In this document: positions 21,662-32,969 of the stretch, piece by piece | Position numbering within the stretch: position 1 is the first letter of the stretch | Layout: the number at the start of each line of letters is the position of its first letter | Origin: Colletotrichum lupini | Taxonomy: Eukaryota; Ascomycota; Sordariomycetes; Glomerellales; Glomerellaceae | DNA: 64,000 nucleotides | Direction of reading: 5' to 3' | Assembly: GCF_023278565.1 (NCBI RefSeq) | Contig: NC_064675.1 | Location: forward strand, 5,084,001-5,148,000 | Made by a program: the position numbers and the translations under genes | Notes under the pieces: generated by a model | Told to the model about the DNA's origin: nothing | Database searches by the model: none | What the model saw: the letters and a program-made list of their open reading frames with translations, nothing else

Positions 21662-24600
21662 TTTGAACGAGGGCCCCCGGATGGGATGGCGGTGGGTTAC
21701 CCTATAATTGGGATGACGGCGCAGTATCCGTACTGCGTACTCCGTTACCCCTTCCCCTTTGCTACCTTGCCTCACTTCTCTTTGGCTTGACTGCGGATGT
21801 AGTTTTTGGTCTGCTTAGACTCTCACCAATCGGCTGGCTAGAGGAAATCACCAAGGAGGTAGGGCCAGGGGGGATTAAGGCACCGGAAGCTGACCACGGA
21901 GGGCTGGTGGGACTCGAGAACGTGGGACGACGGTTTGAACAGGTTGATTGGAGCGATGAAGTTCGAGGGGTGGGTTTGCCTTTGCCACGACGTTGAGTAT
22001 TTTCAGTGCCGCAGTGTTGCGATGCTAGGAGAAACAAGCATCAAGGGTCTTGAGAATTGAGGAGTAGGGAGGAGTAGACGAGGATTCCGCGACGAGGACC
22101 GCAGCATATGCCTGTAGGATAAGGAGTACCTTGGTAAGGAGAAAGAAGAAACTTGAGAGGAGTGTCCAGGAGTTGGTTGGATAAGAATGTAACTTGACGG
22201 GGTGGCAGAAGCAGAACAATGAGTGAATGACACCGGAAGAGATGGGAGACGGAAGAGAGAGTACAGGGTAATAGGTGAGGTGGTAAGGAAGTGTAGTGCG
22301 TAGTGCGTAGTGTGTAGAGGGGGGGGGGAGGGGGGTGTAAGTTCGGCTTCAAGTTTAAAGCTGGCAGCCACGGAGAACCCTGCGACGGGGCCGGGTGTCT
22401 GAACATTGACCTTGTCTTCCCTCTCTCTGTGGTTGGGAAGTTGGGAAAGTTGGGATGGGATTGACAAGGATGTCATCGATATGTTCAAGGTGGAAAAGTA
22501 CCTTGTGGATTGCCCACCTCGTCAGCAATGCAAAAAGGCACTGGACCTCAGATGCGTTAGTACCAAGGGGTCCGGATACGCGGCGTGCCTAACATGTAGG
22601 TGTGTCTACCATGGTATCTGCCTGCCTACCTTTACTAGGTACCTAAGGTAAGCACCAAAGGTCACCTCAATAATTGGACGGAAGACATGCTGGGTGAAGT
22701 ATCTTGAGTGTGTTGTCAGCAGCCAAAAGCTACTTAGGTAACTACTTGAAGTACCTTAGGTAAGGTAAAGCATCGCAATCCTTCCATTTACTTCGCGACA
22801 AAAGGCACTATTTTATTTTTGCTAGCGTGCCTGCCTGCCTGGACGACTACGGCACCGTGGCACCACAATGTCCGTCATTGGCTCCGTCAGACTGGATCCG
22901 GCCCTCCCATCTCAAAGTGCGGAGCAATTGGCAGTTGCAACCCTCCTCAGCGTCCCAGCAGACATCGGCAGCCCTGCAATGAAAGCAGGCATTGCAAGCA
23001 GGATTCAGGAACAGAACAACACTTGCCGGGGTTGTTCGGGGCTGGGTTATTCTTTGGGGGCTGGCTTGTGCGTGCACACTGGCAGTCTGGCAGCACTGCT
23101 TGGCCGGCTGGGGCTGGTGGAGTGGCGGCTCGCAGTTGTCTTGACACGTCCATGTACCCCACCATCAATTTCACTATGGACAACGACTTTGACAGCGCAC
23201 CCACCTCAAGGTAACCACCTCACCAGCCCACCACCATCGGCACCTGCATCATCAACCTACCTCTACTCACGGGCAACGGAGGCCGAGACGGGGCCACCTC
23301 TTCAGGCTTCAGCTGTCAATGTCAATCCCTCCCATGCGCAATCCGGGCTGTGCTTACTCTCCAGACTCCAAAGCGCACTACTTCGTACCGCTACCACGAG
23401 TCTACGACTACGAATCACTCAGCAACACAACAGCCAGCCACTCTTCTCTCACAATCGGCCTCTTCCCGAACGCATCCATTCTCTCGAGCGAATACCTACA
23501 GTCTGCGTTTACGCGACCCAAAAGCCCACTGGCTTTCGCTTTCACGCACATGCGCATGCGGCTCCTGATTCAATCCCATCTTTAATCTTATCCTGCATGC
23601 CTCGGTCGCGGCAGCTTCGAGACATTAATCAGAAGACAAGACAGGCGTGCCTCCAACACACCACTCGACCACTACCCCTGCCCTCTTCGTCACCAATGAC
23701 CACTCGTCCCCAATTCCCATCTCGATTGTTAGTAGGCTGTTTCAGCCCGCTGATGGAGGGGACTGCCAGTATTCCTTCGACCCAGGCCCGCGTTTAATCA
23801 CTACGGATCGTACATCCCAATGGCCGAGAATGCATCTTGTTACGAGTTGACTGTACAACATGGGCTTCTCCTCACTCCTTCGTTCTCAACTTCTGAAGGG
23901 TTCGCCAAATGACGCCATGGCCTCGTTCGTCAGCTGTCCACAGAGTCCAAATGGCGAGGCCAGCCGAGTATCCAAGATGAGGTACCTACAGGACCCCTAC
24001 GACAAGAATCCCATCTCCCTCATCCGATGATTTGTTCCGGCGTATCTGTACGACAATTCGTTTGCGGCGCGTATATGGATACGTCCTCCATGATGCTCGT
24101 GATGGATGGCACCCTACCTGCGCCTCAGCCGCCATGCCGCGTGTTGAGGCGACATGCACCTCGTTTCGCACTTGGCTCGAGTCGGTATCGGCATCGCTAC
24201 CAGAACGCTCGATTTCTTCTGTGCTACCGTGGCTACCTACCTATCCATGCTATTATGTGCGCCATCACGAACGATTCCCTCAAAGAAACAGAGGATTGCA
24301 CTCAAGCTAAACTACCGGTGGGCCGCCGTTTCTGCCCGCAACGCCTGTTTGCGAAATCGAAATTACCTTACTAGCATCATGGCCTGTCCAGTGGGACGTG
24401 GGACCTAATGGAATGCACCGTTGCAGACTCGAAGCAGGGAGAACTGAGGTCACAAAAGTCACCAATCGCAGCCCACGCACCGTCTCGTTGAAGCTGAACA
24501 GAGGCCGCCGTCCAGCCACCCTCGACGTGGCAGAGGTTAAACCCGCATGATGTCTCGCCCGTGCGTAGACATAGCGCGACGCACGCGATTAGACCATTAC

Positions 24601-26758
24601 GATCTCGAGCTCTAGCCTTGCAATCTGTCAACTAACTGTGCCTTCTAGACCGTGTACGATCATTGACAGCTGGTCTGCGTTCGCCGCTCGCGTTGCTAGG
24701 TCCGCCGCCATGAACGCCCATTCACAGGAAATCGTAGCGACCCGAGCCTGCCATATAGCGATCTGCATCAGGGAAGCCAACCAGACTTCAGAGCCTTACG
24801 GCTGCTGGGTCGAGGGCGGAGTCACATCTCACGTTCAAATCCCCGTCCGGCATCAGAGATATGTGGGTGCCTTGCGGCTCGCTAAGCCCAGGAGCCCGCG
24901 CTGCCCGCGTCCCCCCTGACGCGGGATCGGTTCAGCAAAGACGACGTGAAATCCAAGTCTGATGAACATCGGATCAGACCCCCTGAGAGCTGCGCCTGGT
25001 GTCGAAAGAGTATACTGCGGCTGCAAAACTGGCTTTATTACCGGAGTAGTGCCCCGGAGGGAACCCTACGTGAGTGCCTACACATAACAGCGCAATGCCC
25101 TTGTCGCTCGCATGAACAGCAGGTTTGAGCCATTTTGAGTTCCTCGGTCATCCGAGTCTCACACGCCTGCTCCTGGGATGACCTTGCAAGCACTTCAGAC
25201 CGAGGGGTGCCGTGCCTCCGCCGGGCTTCCCCTGTGGCCTGTGCCCCCCCTTGAACGCCAGAGGGCTTTTTTGATGACGACAAGTTGTCCAACTCCAGTC
25301 TCCCGCCTTGCAGACGCACAAAGTTGGGACGACATAAGGGGTCTGATGTGCCATGGTCGCACTGCGTACCACTCTGCCATCCGTCGACCTTTGACTATTG
25401 AAAGCTTACATTCGCGAGGAGGAGTGTTGGATCGTGAGACGACATCGACTGGAACCTATTCAAAGATGTGGTACAGCACACGAGAATCGCCGACGCTATT
25501 CCAAAGTACTTCCCACGCTGTCAGGTACTCCGCACTCAATGAGTCGATTCGAATGAGACAAGTGGCCGTTTGATTGAGGAGCGACATCCGCGGGCTTGGC
25601 ACGAAAAAGGACGCATTGCAGCGGACCAACGACAAAGGCCTTGTTCCTGTTGGTCCAAGTCTAGCCCGCCCTCGAATGGTTCGCATCGCAGCACGCAGGT
25701 TACGTTCTTGCGGGAACCCGCATTGCGGAAAATATAGATTAACATTAAAATGACTTTTGGGGCAGCCTTTGTGGAAGGATGGAGCAGAGACGCGACGGTT
25801 TGTTTCACACCGGCAGGATTTTTAAGATGAGATTCGATCCGTCCCCATTCCACATCATGGTGAGCTCCCTCGGTCACACACTCACACTACAGTTCATTGA
25901 TCTCTCTGGCGCTGCTTACCTACTCTGCCGGTCGATTGATTTGATTAACGAGGTGACTGGTCAGTTGATGTCCGGGAAGCTCGGGGCGATTCGGTCGAAG
26001 GCCGGGCGATATGAGGAGTTTTTCCCCTACGAGGTTATGGGTTTTGGGAGCAGTGAAGCGGGTGAACGGGTTGCCAAGCACACCAGGCCGACTTGATCTC
26101 CGACGCCGTTACATTTCCACCTTACCGGCTAACAACCCTGGTTCCGTCACAGTCTGGCCCGGTGGCCGTGTCTTCGCATTCTTGTTTTTTTGGTTCGCCG
26201 TTGTCGATGAAGGTTTCGCATCGAGGACTTGACTGCAGAAAGTCTCTGTTCCAGTATGACCTGGATCCGAACCAAATCACGAACTAGGGTTCAGATCAAC
26301 ATCTCTTTTGCTGTCTTGATTTTTGTTTGTAGGACTCGGGACGGGAGACAATTTGAGCCAAAATGCTCTTCAGGCTCCACTCTTGAAGAGACTTTTGCGA
26401 TCACGTGCTTCGCTGCGGGAGTGTCGTCAGAGGCGATAAGGCCCGGCCTGGGCTTATCGGGCGGCCAACCATCCGATGAGGACCCCGACAGAAACGGAGC
26501 TTAACTGTATGCAGGAGGCAGATTAGAAATCCTCGTCGGCCACAATGCGAAAGTCGGAGAGATAGCGGGGGAGAGATAGGGAAAATCAATTGACTTCATA
26601 AACGACCGGCAATTGGTATTGTCTATCCTGTTCTTAGAGCGATTTCAACGTTTTGGCAAAAGGGGGGAAAGACAGCAGAAGTCTCGCCAGTAATTTCCAT
26701 CAGGTTCCCAAAGCACAGCAGCAGCATTAGTCTCGGCCGTTACTTCGTTTCCGCAAAG
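21662..26758. other. Long intergenic region, no supportable gene
   Basis: The left 700 bp is the promoter of the CxxC protein gene, with a G-rich run at about 22,319-22,335. Several ACCTTAGGTA-type palindromic motifs cluster at 22,630-22,770. A plus-strand start at about 23,174 (MDNDFDSAPTSR) looks gene-like for a dozen codons but leads nowhere. A frame from 22,868 (309 codons) has no domain, odd composition and no consistent splice structure. From 24,000 to 26,600 I see only short frames. The last 120 bp before 26,759 are the transporter's promoter and leader. Confidence 0.5.
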
Positions 26759-28644
26759 ATGACCGGCTCCGTCAATGGCACCTCCGTTCCGACGGAGACG
26801 TCGCCGCTACTGCGCAACTCCGACTCGGAGGCGGCCAATGGCAACGGCAACGGCACCGTCAACACCGGCGGTCAGCAGAACGGCGCTACGGCCGCTGCCG
26901 CCGACACTGACGCCGATGAGAATCGGGACGGCAACCCGGAGATGGCCAAGAAGATGCACTTTCTTCTTCCGGCCGTCGGCATCGGCGTAGGTTCCACTCC
27001 AGCCCGGGTCCCTTCCTCGGCGCAAGGCCTCCGGCAGCGGCTCAGGTCGACCGCTCAGAACTCGGCAGGGACTAACTAGTGTTTTTCTAGATCTATCTCT
27101 GCGCTGTCGACCAGCTGCTCACCGTAGCGACGTACGCCAAGATTGGGAGCGAGCTTCATGCGCTGAATTATACGAGCTGGCTCGCAACATCGTGAGTAAC
27201 ACGCCCTCCCTCACCCTCAGAGACTCTCATCTCATCCGGCTTCATGCCCAATGTAAGACAACGAAGAGCGAAGTGCTAACATGATGCCCACAGCTACTAC
27301 ATCACCCTAACCAGCTTCCAACCCCTCTACGGCAAACTCAGCGACATCTTCGGCCGCAAAGAGTGCCTCCTCTTCGCTTACACAGTCTTCGCCCTCGGCT
27401 CTCTGGGCTGCGGCCTAGCACAGTCCTTCACCCAGCTCTGCGTCGCCCGCGCCATAGCCGGCATTGGCGGCGGCGGCATGAACAGCGTTGTCGCCATCCT
27501 CCTCAGCGACATCGTCCCGCTCCGCGACCGCGGCGTCTGGCAAGGGTACCTCAACATCATCTTCGCCGCCGGCACCTCCACCGGCGCGCCCCTCGGCGGC
27601 CTCCTCGCAGACTCGGTCGGCTGGCGCTGGTCCTTCACGGGCCAGGTCCCGCTCTGCGTACTCGCGTTCCTGGCGGTGTACTTTGTCCTCGACGTGCCCA
27701 AGACGGACCACGCGCACTGGCGCGAAAAGGTGAAGCGCATCGACTTCCTCGGCGCCGCTACCCTCGTCGCCGCCGTCGTGGCCCTGCTCGTGGGCCTGGA
27801 TTCGGGCTCGAACAACGGATGGTCGAGCAAGCTTACCGTCGCCGCGCTCGCCGCCACGCCCGTCCTGTTCTCCGTCTTTGTGTACGTCGAGATGCGCGTC
27901 GCGTCGCACCCCTTTGCGCCGGGCCACATCATCTTTGACCGCTCGCTGTTCGCGTGCTACCTCGCAAACTTCTTCGGCATAGCGGGCCACATCGCCTCCA
28001 TCTTCTTCATCCCGCTCTTCTTCCAGGCCGTGCAGGGCGCCTCGGCCACCCTCGCGGGCGCGGCGCTCGTGCCGGCCATGATCACCTCCGTCACGGCGAG
28101 CGTCAGCTCGGGCTACTTTATGAAGCGCAAAGGCCGGTACTACACCCTCACGGTGCTCGCCTACGGTCTCATGGTCGTCGCGGTAGCTCCCACGGTCGCG
28201 GCGCTGTACTTGCGCTCCTCGGCGGGCGTGGTGGGCGGCATGGCGCTGCTCGCGCTCGGCGGCGGCGCGGGCATCACGACGACGCTGGTGGCGCTGCTGG
28301 CCAACGCCGCGTCCCGGGATTCCGCGGTGGTGGTGGCGTGCTCGTACCTGTTCCGGAGCCTGGGGTCGAGCATCGGGATCAGTGTGTGCTCGTCTGTGCT
28401 GCAGCAGGTGCTGCGGACGCAGCTGGCGGCGCGGCTGCGGGACGGGGACGAGGCGAGGCGCGTTGAGGAGCGGGTTCGGGAGAGTTTGGATTATATTCGG
28501 GAGCTGCCGCCTGCTGTTGCCGGGGAGGTGAGGGCGAGTTATCAGGTTGCGACGTTGGGGGCCATGGTGCCTGTGGCGGCGTTGCTTGTGCTTGCTTTTT
28601 TGAGTACGTTTTTTATCAAGGAGAAGGCTTTGGGGAAGAAGTAG
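26759..28644 (+). CDS. MFS transporter, DHA2 (14-TM) type, probably vacuolar
   Basis: Three exons (26759-26986, 27091-27191, 27294-28644) give 559 residues. Introns of 104 and 102 bp are GT-AG with ACTAACT and GCTAAC branch sites. A hydrophilic N-terminus of about 70 residues contains ETSPLL, a [DE]xxxL[LI] dileucine signal used for AP-3 vacuolar sorting in fungi. TM1 is split by intron 1 (MHFLLPAVGIG / IYLCAVDQLL). The MFS signature motif A after TM2 is GKLSDIFGRK, and motif C-like glycines appear in TM5 (GTSTGAPLGGLLADSVGWRW). The remaining hydrophobic segments fit a 14-helix drug:H+ antiporter-2 fold. Fnx1/Vba-type vacuolar basic amino acid transporters share this size and N-terminal signal, so I favour that group; a drug or toxin exporter cannot be excluded. 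No biosynthetic cluster surrounds it. Confidence 0.87.
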
Positions 28645-31600
28645 AGAGTGTGAGGGAGAGGAGTTGGGAGAGAGGATTTTTCTCTCTTGGGGTGGAAGGT
28701 TCACTGCGAGATGTAGATCTGCGATCTGGTGTCATCTATACACTCATGAGGTAGATTCTGTTGTGATACAAACTTTACGGAGAGGTAAGAGGTTTGCTGT
28801 ACACTTACCGACTGGACATATCTCCTCTGCGCAACGTAATGAATGGGTCGGCTTGGAAGCGCGTTCGTATCCTGTATATCAATACCTCATGCAGAGGTCT
28901 TGAACTCAAGACCTAATCTCTTAAAGTGGCAAATTGCCACGCACTTCAGCGTGAAGAACAGAGCTTGCAGGCCAACACCTGTGGCTTGAAGCCGGCACTG
29001 AGGGACAGATGAGAATGGTGTCACGGAGAGAGAATACAGAGTATGTTTTCATGCCATGATTTGTGTGTGGAATTTGCAGCTGTGCCTTTTTCCTCTCCCT
29101 CTCAAGTTGACTTGTACGGCTTTCATATCTGTATAATATGAATACCGGGCCGGGTAAGGTGGCTGGGTAGTCATTGTGTGGGAGGAATCTGCTGGGAGAC
29201 TCATTTTTACCGTACATAAGCCCCATTCAGAGGTATCTCGGATTCAAGTCTGAAAAGACAAATCCCGCGGGCTTTCGGGCTGGTCCGTGAGCACGTGCTT
29301 CTTGACGGGTGAGAAGCAGACGGACGATGATGTCGCTGGTTTCTAGCCAAATCGCTAGTTGACTGGCTGGAGCGACGAGCCAGTAGAAAGATGGTAAGGT
29401 TCTAAAGCTCTATATATCCTGCTCTTCTCATACCAATGCCCGTATATGTTTTATTCTCATTTGAAAATCCTCTGAGTGAGAGAAAGGAGGACAGAGAATG
29501 GTCATGTTACTATATAGATCTTAAAGTCTATAAATTCCCTAAGAAGAAGTCTGTCTGCCAAAAGAGATGCCATCGCTAAAAGCATAGACTTCCAAAAAGA
29601 GATATCTCTGGCCTAGGCTCTTGGGAATTCTTTGAGCGGATGAGTTTGCTGCTTAATTTCGAGGGTTCTTAGACGCGCCCAATTCGTGTGTTACTAAGTC
29701 GGTTGATCGATAGCTTAGGTTTGAGTGCTTCGTTTTCTGCATAGACTAAGTAGTGTAAGCACCCAACTTCCGATACCACTAAGGTAATCAGCGCGGCAAG
29801 GATTAGTTCTTGGTGAGTCTGTTGAAGAGGTTCATAAGAAAGCTAGGCTTCTTTTCACTGAAGCAGATACGCAGCGCCTTCTAAGCAGAGAAAGGGCGAA
29901 AGAGAGCGGTAATTCCCTCACACCCGTCGTCTCTAGATAGTAGTGCTTGGGTTTGTATCACAAACAAATATGTAAAGAGATTTGAAGAAGTTTAGAAGCT
30001 GCTGCAACCTAGACTCGGAAACGGGTGGGCAAGATACATTTTGCAGCTGTGCTCAGGAATCAGGTGTCCAAAGCAATCCTGGACGACTGAGGTAGAGAGC
30101 AGATTGCCTCGTCCAACTAGAGAATAGAGCAGGCGAGAAAGGGGCGACATAAGACACTTGTCAGCAAGAATGCCGGGGTATTCAAACTGAAGCAGAGACT
30201 GCCCTGCGCCTCAGGTAGACAGGCACATTTCCAGTATGCAATTGATGCGGCGGCGTATTTCTAGGGCCCAGGGAAAGTGTAAGGTCTAGGTAGGCATAGG
30301 TCAACTACATTGACTATAGTGTCCGGATGTTCGTCCTTCCTCGTGACCAGCCGTTGCAGTGGCAGAAGAAGGGAGAGAGTGTAACCTGTCCATTTCAATT
30401 CATCTCGTCGTGCTCTTGTGAGAATTATAAAGGGACCCACCAGCCCGTCTTCGCTGCCCCCATCTTCAACTGCTACTTCTTCAACTCCGTGCCCCCAGTA
30501 TACAGGAACACGAACCAGAAGACGAGGATCAGAACGGATACTATTATAAAACATCAGGGAGGTGCTCATTTTCTCGCCAGGTCCTCTGAAATTCATGGTC
30601 TCTGAAGTTATACCTTGATGAACAACCGCGAGGAACTCCCACGGGTCCAGGCAGTGTGGTAGTCAGACCAATGCGGTCATCGAAAAGAGAACTCTGTGTA
30701 CACGCGCACACGGACCATTGAGGCGCCAAGCGCGTCTCTGCAAGTCTTTCTTGTTCGTATTATTGATGAAGCGGGCACTTCAACCCTCTTATTCCGGCTC
30801 TATTACGCCGACCCTCATTTCTCATCAAGAATGGAGAGGGAAGTGGTAAGCAAGAGGTGCGTGAATCATCAGAAGAGCAATGGCACCGGACAACAGGGCA
30901 AAAGAGGAACGCGTAGCTTAACACTCCTCATTCTCCGTTAGATTTCCTATTTCCAAGATCCGGAGTAGAAAGAAAACATCTCGTGTAAGTCTTGAATGTC
31001 CATTAGAATGACTGCCTTGACCGGCATAGAACGGAGACGCGTGATACGGGGGTCGGTCGTATCGTCTCCAAAACAAATCAGAAAAGAAAATCTCACCCCG
31101 AGGACTAAATCTCTCAGTTCACATGCTGTGATTCGAACTCGTAGCCCGTCATCGAGTAGGCTGTCTGTGTATTCATGTGATTGTTCCCTGTTGTTGGAGC
31201 TTTGCTCACGCCATCACCCAATTAGCCAGACAGGCGCCTTCTGGCTGGCAACAGGAGCATGGCTGAGGGGATCTAGACGACTTGGACTTCTTTTTAATCA
31301 TAAGGCAGGAATTGGATTTCGTTCTCACATACCTTACTCGGCCCGAGAGTCTGGGTAGGCAGGCTCGGTGAGGGCCTGAGGGGGAAGACCTCTACCGTCT
31401 TCTCATCTTCCCCCACGTCAGCAATGCATGACTGGAGAAAAAGTTCATATCCTCAGCCCTACATGAATCTTCATCGGCGGGGTGAGGTAATGTGGCGTCC
31501 TATTACCAAGGTAGACGTAGACAGATGCGACTTTCATGCGGGATGCAGGAAACGAAGGCAAAAACGCAAAGGCACTGTTCGCCACCAACCCCCCCACGTG

Positions 31601-32183
31601 CTTGGGAAATGAGGAGAGGACTGAGAATGGTACCAAATCACGATACATTCGATTACTCGTTGATGGGGCGTTGATGGGAATATATGTCTTTTTTGCATTT
31701 GCTTGGCCCCTTCTCCTTCGTGGGAGAAGAGAACCGTCGAGCTATCTACCCACAGTTGTGCGTCACGGCGATTGAAAAACTGTACCCGCCGATCCGCCTG
31801 GCAAAGTTTCCCTCCCAAAGTCTCTCGTCTCGTTCCTTTGTATCGTGAAATCATAAAGTCTGACGTGAATGGATATCAAAAGTTCGAGGCCCAGCGAACA
31901 GATAGCAAATCCTGAAAAAGGGGTGGTGGGAAAGAGTTCCGGGGGCAACCCAAGACGAGGTAAACTGGGCATGGACGCCAGGTCTCTGAAGCTCGCGATC
32001 AAGCCAGCGATTGTCGGTACGGTCCTTTTTTTTTCCTTCGTAATTTCCATCCCTTTGAGAGATGTGCCGTTCGTTGAGTCTCTGTCTATCTGGAACGAGC
32101 AATGGCTATTCTTTTTATTTCGCAATCGTTCTCCACATCATCAGATCTATCCACCGTCTCTCCTCACCGTGGTTCTTTGGTGT
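28645..32183. other. Intergenic region, no supportable gene
   Basis: Two perfect short hairpins lie at 28,895-28,914 and 28,926-28,940, downstream of the transporter. From about 29,400 to 30,250 the sequence is more AT-rich, with many TpA steps. It could be an old, mildly mutated repeat relic, but I could not read a protein from it. No RNA gene was recognised: one T-arm-like GATTCGAACTC at about 31,131 lacks the pairing of a tRNA. The right end is the 3' flank of the 6-phosphogluconolactonase gene. Confidence 0.5.
28895..28940. other. Pair of perfect short inverted repeats
   Basis: AGGTCTTG and CAAGACCT form an 8-bp stem with a 4-nt loop (28,895-28,914). Twelve bases on, GTGGCAA and TTGCCAC form a 7-bp stem around a single A (28,926-28,940). 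They lie about 250 bp past the transporter stop codon. There is no T-tract, and intrinsic terminators do not apply in fungi, so their role is unknown. Confidence 0.6.
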
Positions 32184-32969
32184 TTACAAGAACGAACGGC
32201 GGGGGAAGCTGACGCCCTCAACGGCGGCGTTATCGACGAACCAGCTGACGCGGTCGCCGGCGCCCTCGTTGACCAGGGCGCAGGGAAGTCCATCGCCGTG
32301 CTCAAAAATCCTCTTCATGATCTCCTTCTTACCGCCACCAGTGGCGACAAAGGCAATCTTGACGCCATGGTTCACGACGGGAAGAGTGAGAGTGATGCGC
32401 TTGGGCGGGGGCTTGGGGGAGTCCTCGATGGGAGCAACCCAGGCAGTCGTCTCGCGCAGCAGTTCGTGGCCGGGGAACAGACTGCAGGTGTGTCCGTCGG
32501 GACCGGAGCCGAGGAGCAGCAAGTCGAAGATGGGGAGACGCACGCTGTCGCGGCTGGCAAAGCTGGTGACGAGAGTCTTTTCGTACTGATCGGCCAGCTC
32601 CTGAGTGTCGTTCAGGTAGGTGGTGTCGATGGGATGGACGGTCGGGGCACCGAGGTCCTCGGGGATCTTGTCGAGCAGCTGGCTCTTGAGGAGAGCATAG
32701 TTGGAGTCCTCGTGGTCGAGGGGAACAGCGCGCTCGTCGGCGAAGAAGATTTCCCACTTTCCAAAGTGAACCTGGTCTTCGGGGCCGGTGGAGGGTGTGA
32801 GCAGTGCCTGGGCCAAAGTCTTTGGTAGCGAGCCGCCAGAGACGGCGACCTTGAAGGCACCGTGACGATTCAGACCTGCATTTTGTGCTTGGATGACGTA
32901 GGATCGCAGGGCGGGCGCGAGTTCGTCAACCGACGGGTAGGCGAAGAGGTTTGGCTGTTTGTTGCTCAT
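32184..32969 (-). CDS. SOL3: 6-phosphogluconolactonase
   Basis: Hydrolyses 6-phosphoglucono-1,5-lactone to 6-phosphogluconate, the second step of the oxidative pentose phosphate pathway (EC 3.1.1.31), normally in the cytosol. The 261-residue length is right for the family. Seen directly: the phosphate-binding loop VAVSGGSLPK (41-50), FFADERAVP (75-83), and the family signature LLLGSGPDGHTCSLFPGH (151-168), whose His160 is in the position of the proposed catalytic general base. The conserved EGAGDRVSWFVD is at 235-246. The frame is open upstream to 33146, but those 59 residues lack the motif pattern; the ATG at 32969 opens the conserved sequence (MSNKQPNLFAYPSVDELA). No intron is needed. It is homologous to yeast SOL3/SOL4, and the symbol is given on that basis. 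Confidence 0.93.
   Translation of the reverse strand: MSNKQPNLFAYPSVDELAPALRSYVIQAQNAGLNRHGAFKVAVSGGSLPKTLAQALLTPSTGPEDQVHFGKWEIFFADERAVPLDHEDSNYALLKSQLLDKIPEDLGAPTVHPIDTTYLNDTQELADQYEKTLVTSFASRDSVRLPIFDLLLLGSGPDGHTCSLFPGHELLRETTAWVAPIEDSPKPPPKRITLTLPVVNHGVKIAFVATGGGKKEIMKRIFEHGDGLPCALVNEGAGDRVSWFVDNAAVEGVSFPRRSFL

Noticed and set aside
22868..23797. 309-codon plus-strand frame, and the gene-like start MDNDFDSAPTSR near 23,174
   Set aside because: No domain, mixed composition across competing frames, and no splice pattern that connects the start to further conserved sequence.
27415..28704. Open frame of 429 codons on the minus strand opposite the MFS transporter
   Set aside because: Arg/His/Asp-rich, low-complexity product typical of the antisense of GC-rich third positions. 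The plus strand has clear MFS motifs and introns.
31120..31160. tRNA-like T-arm (GATTCGAACTC)
   Set aside because: The flanking bases do not pair as a T-stem, and no acceptor or anticodon arm can be placed.
32184..32192. Peroxisomal targeting signal at the 6-phosphogluconolactonase C-terminus (SFL)
   Set aside because: SFL does not fit the usual SKL-type consensus, and no readthrough extension with a better signal was seen.
31869..32828. Open frame of 319 codons on the plus strand opposite 6-phosphogluconolactonase
   Set aside because: The minus strand has the complete enzyme signature. The plus frame is its shadow plus 3' flank.
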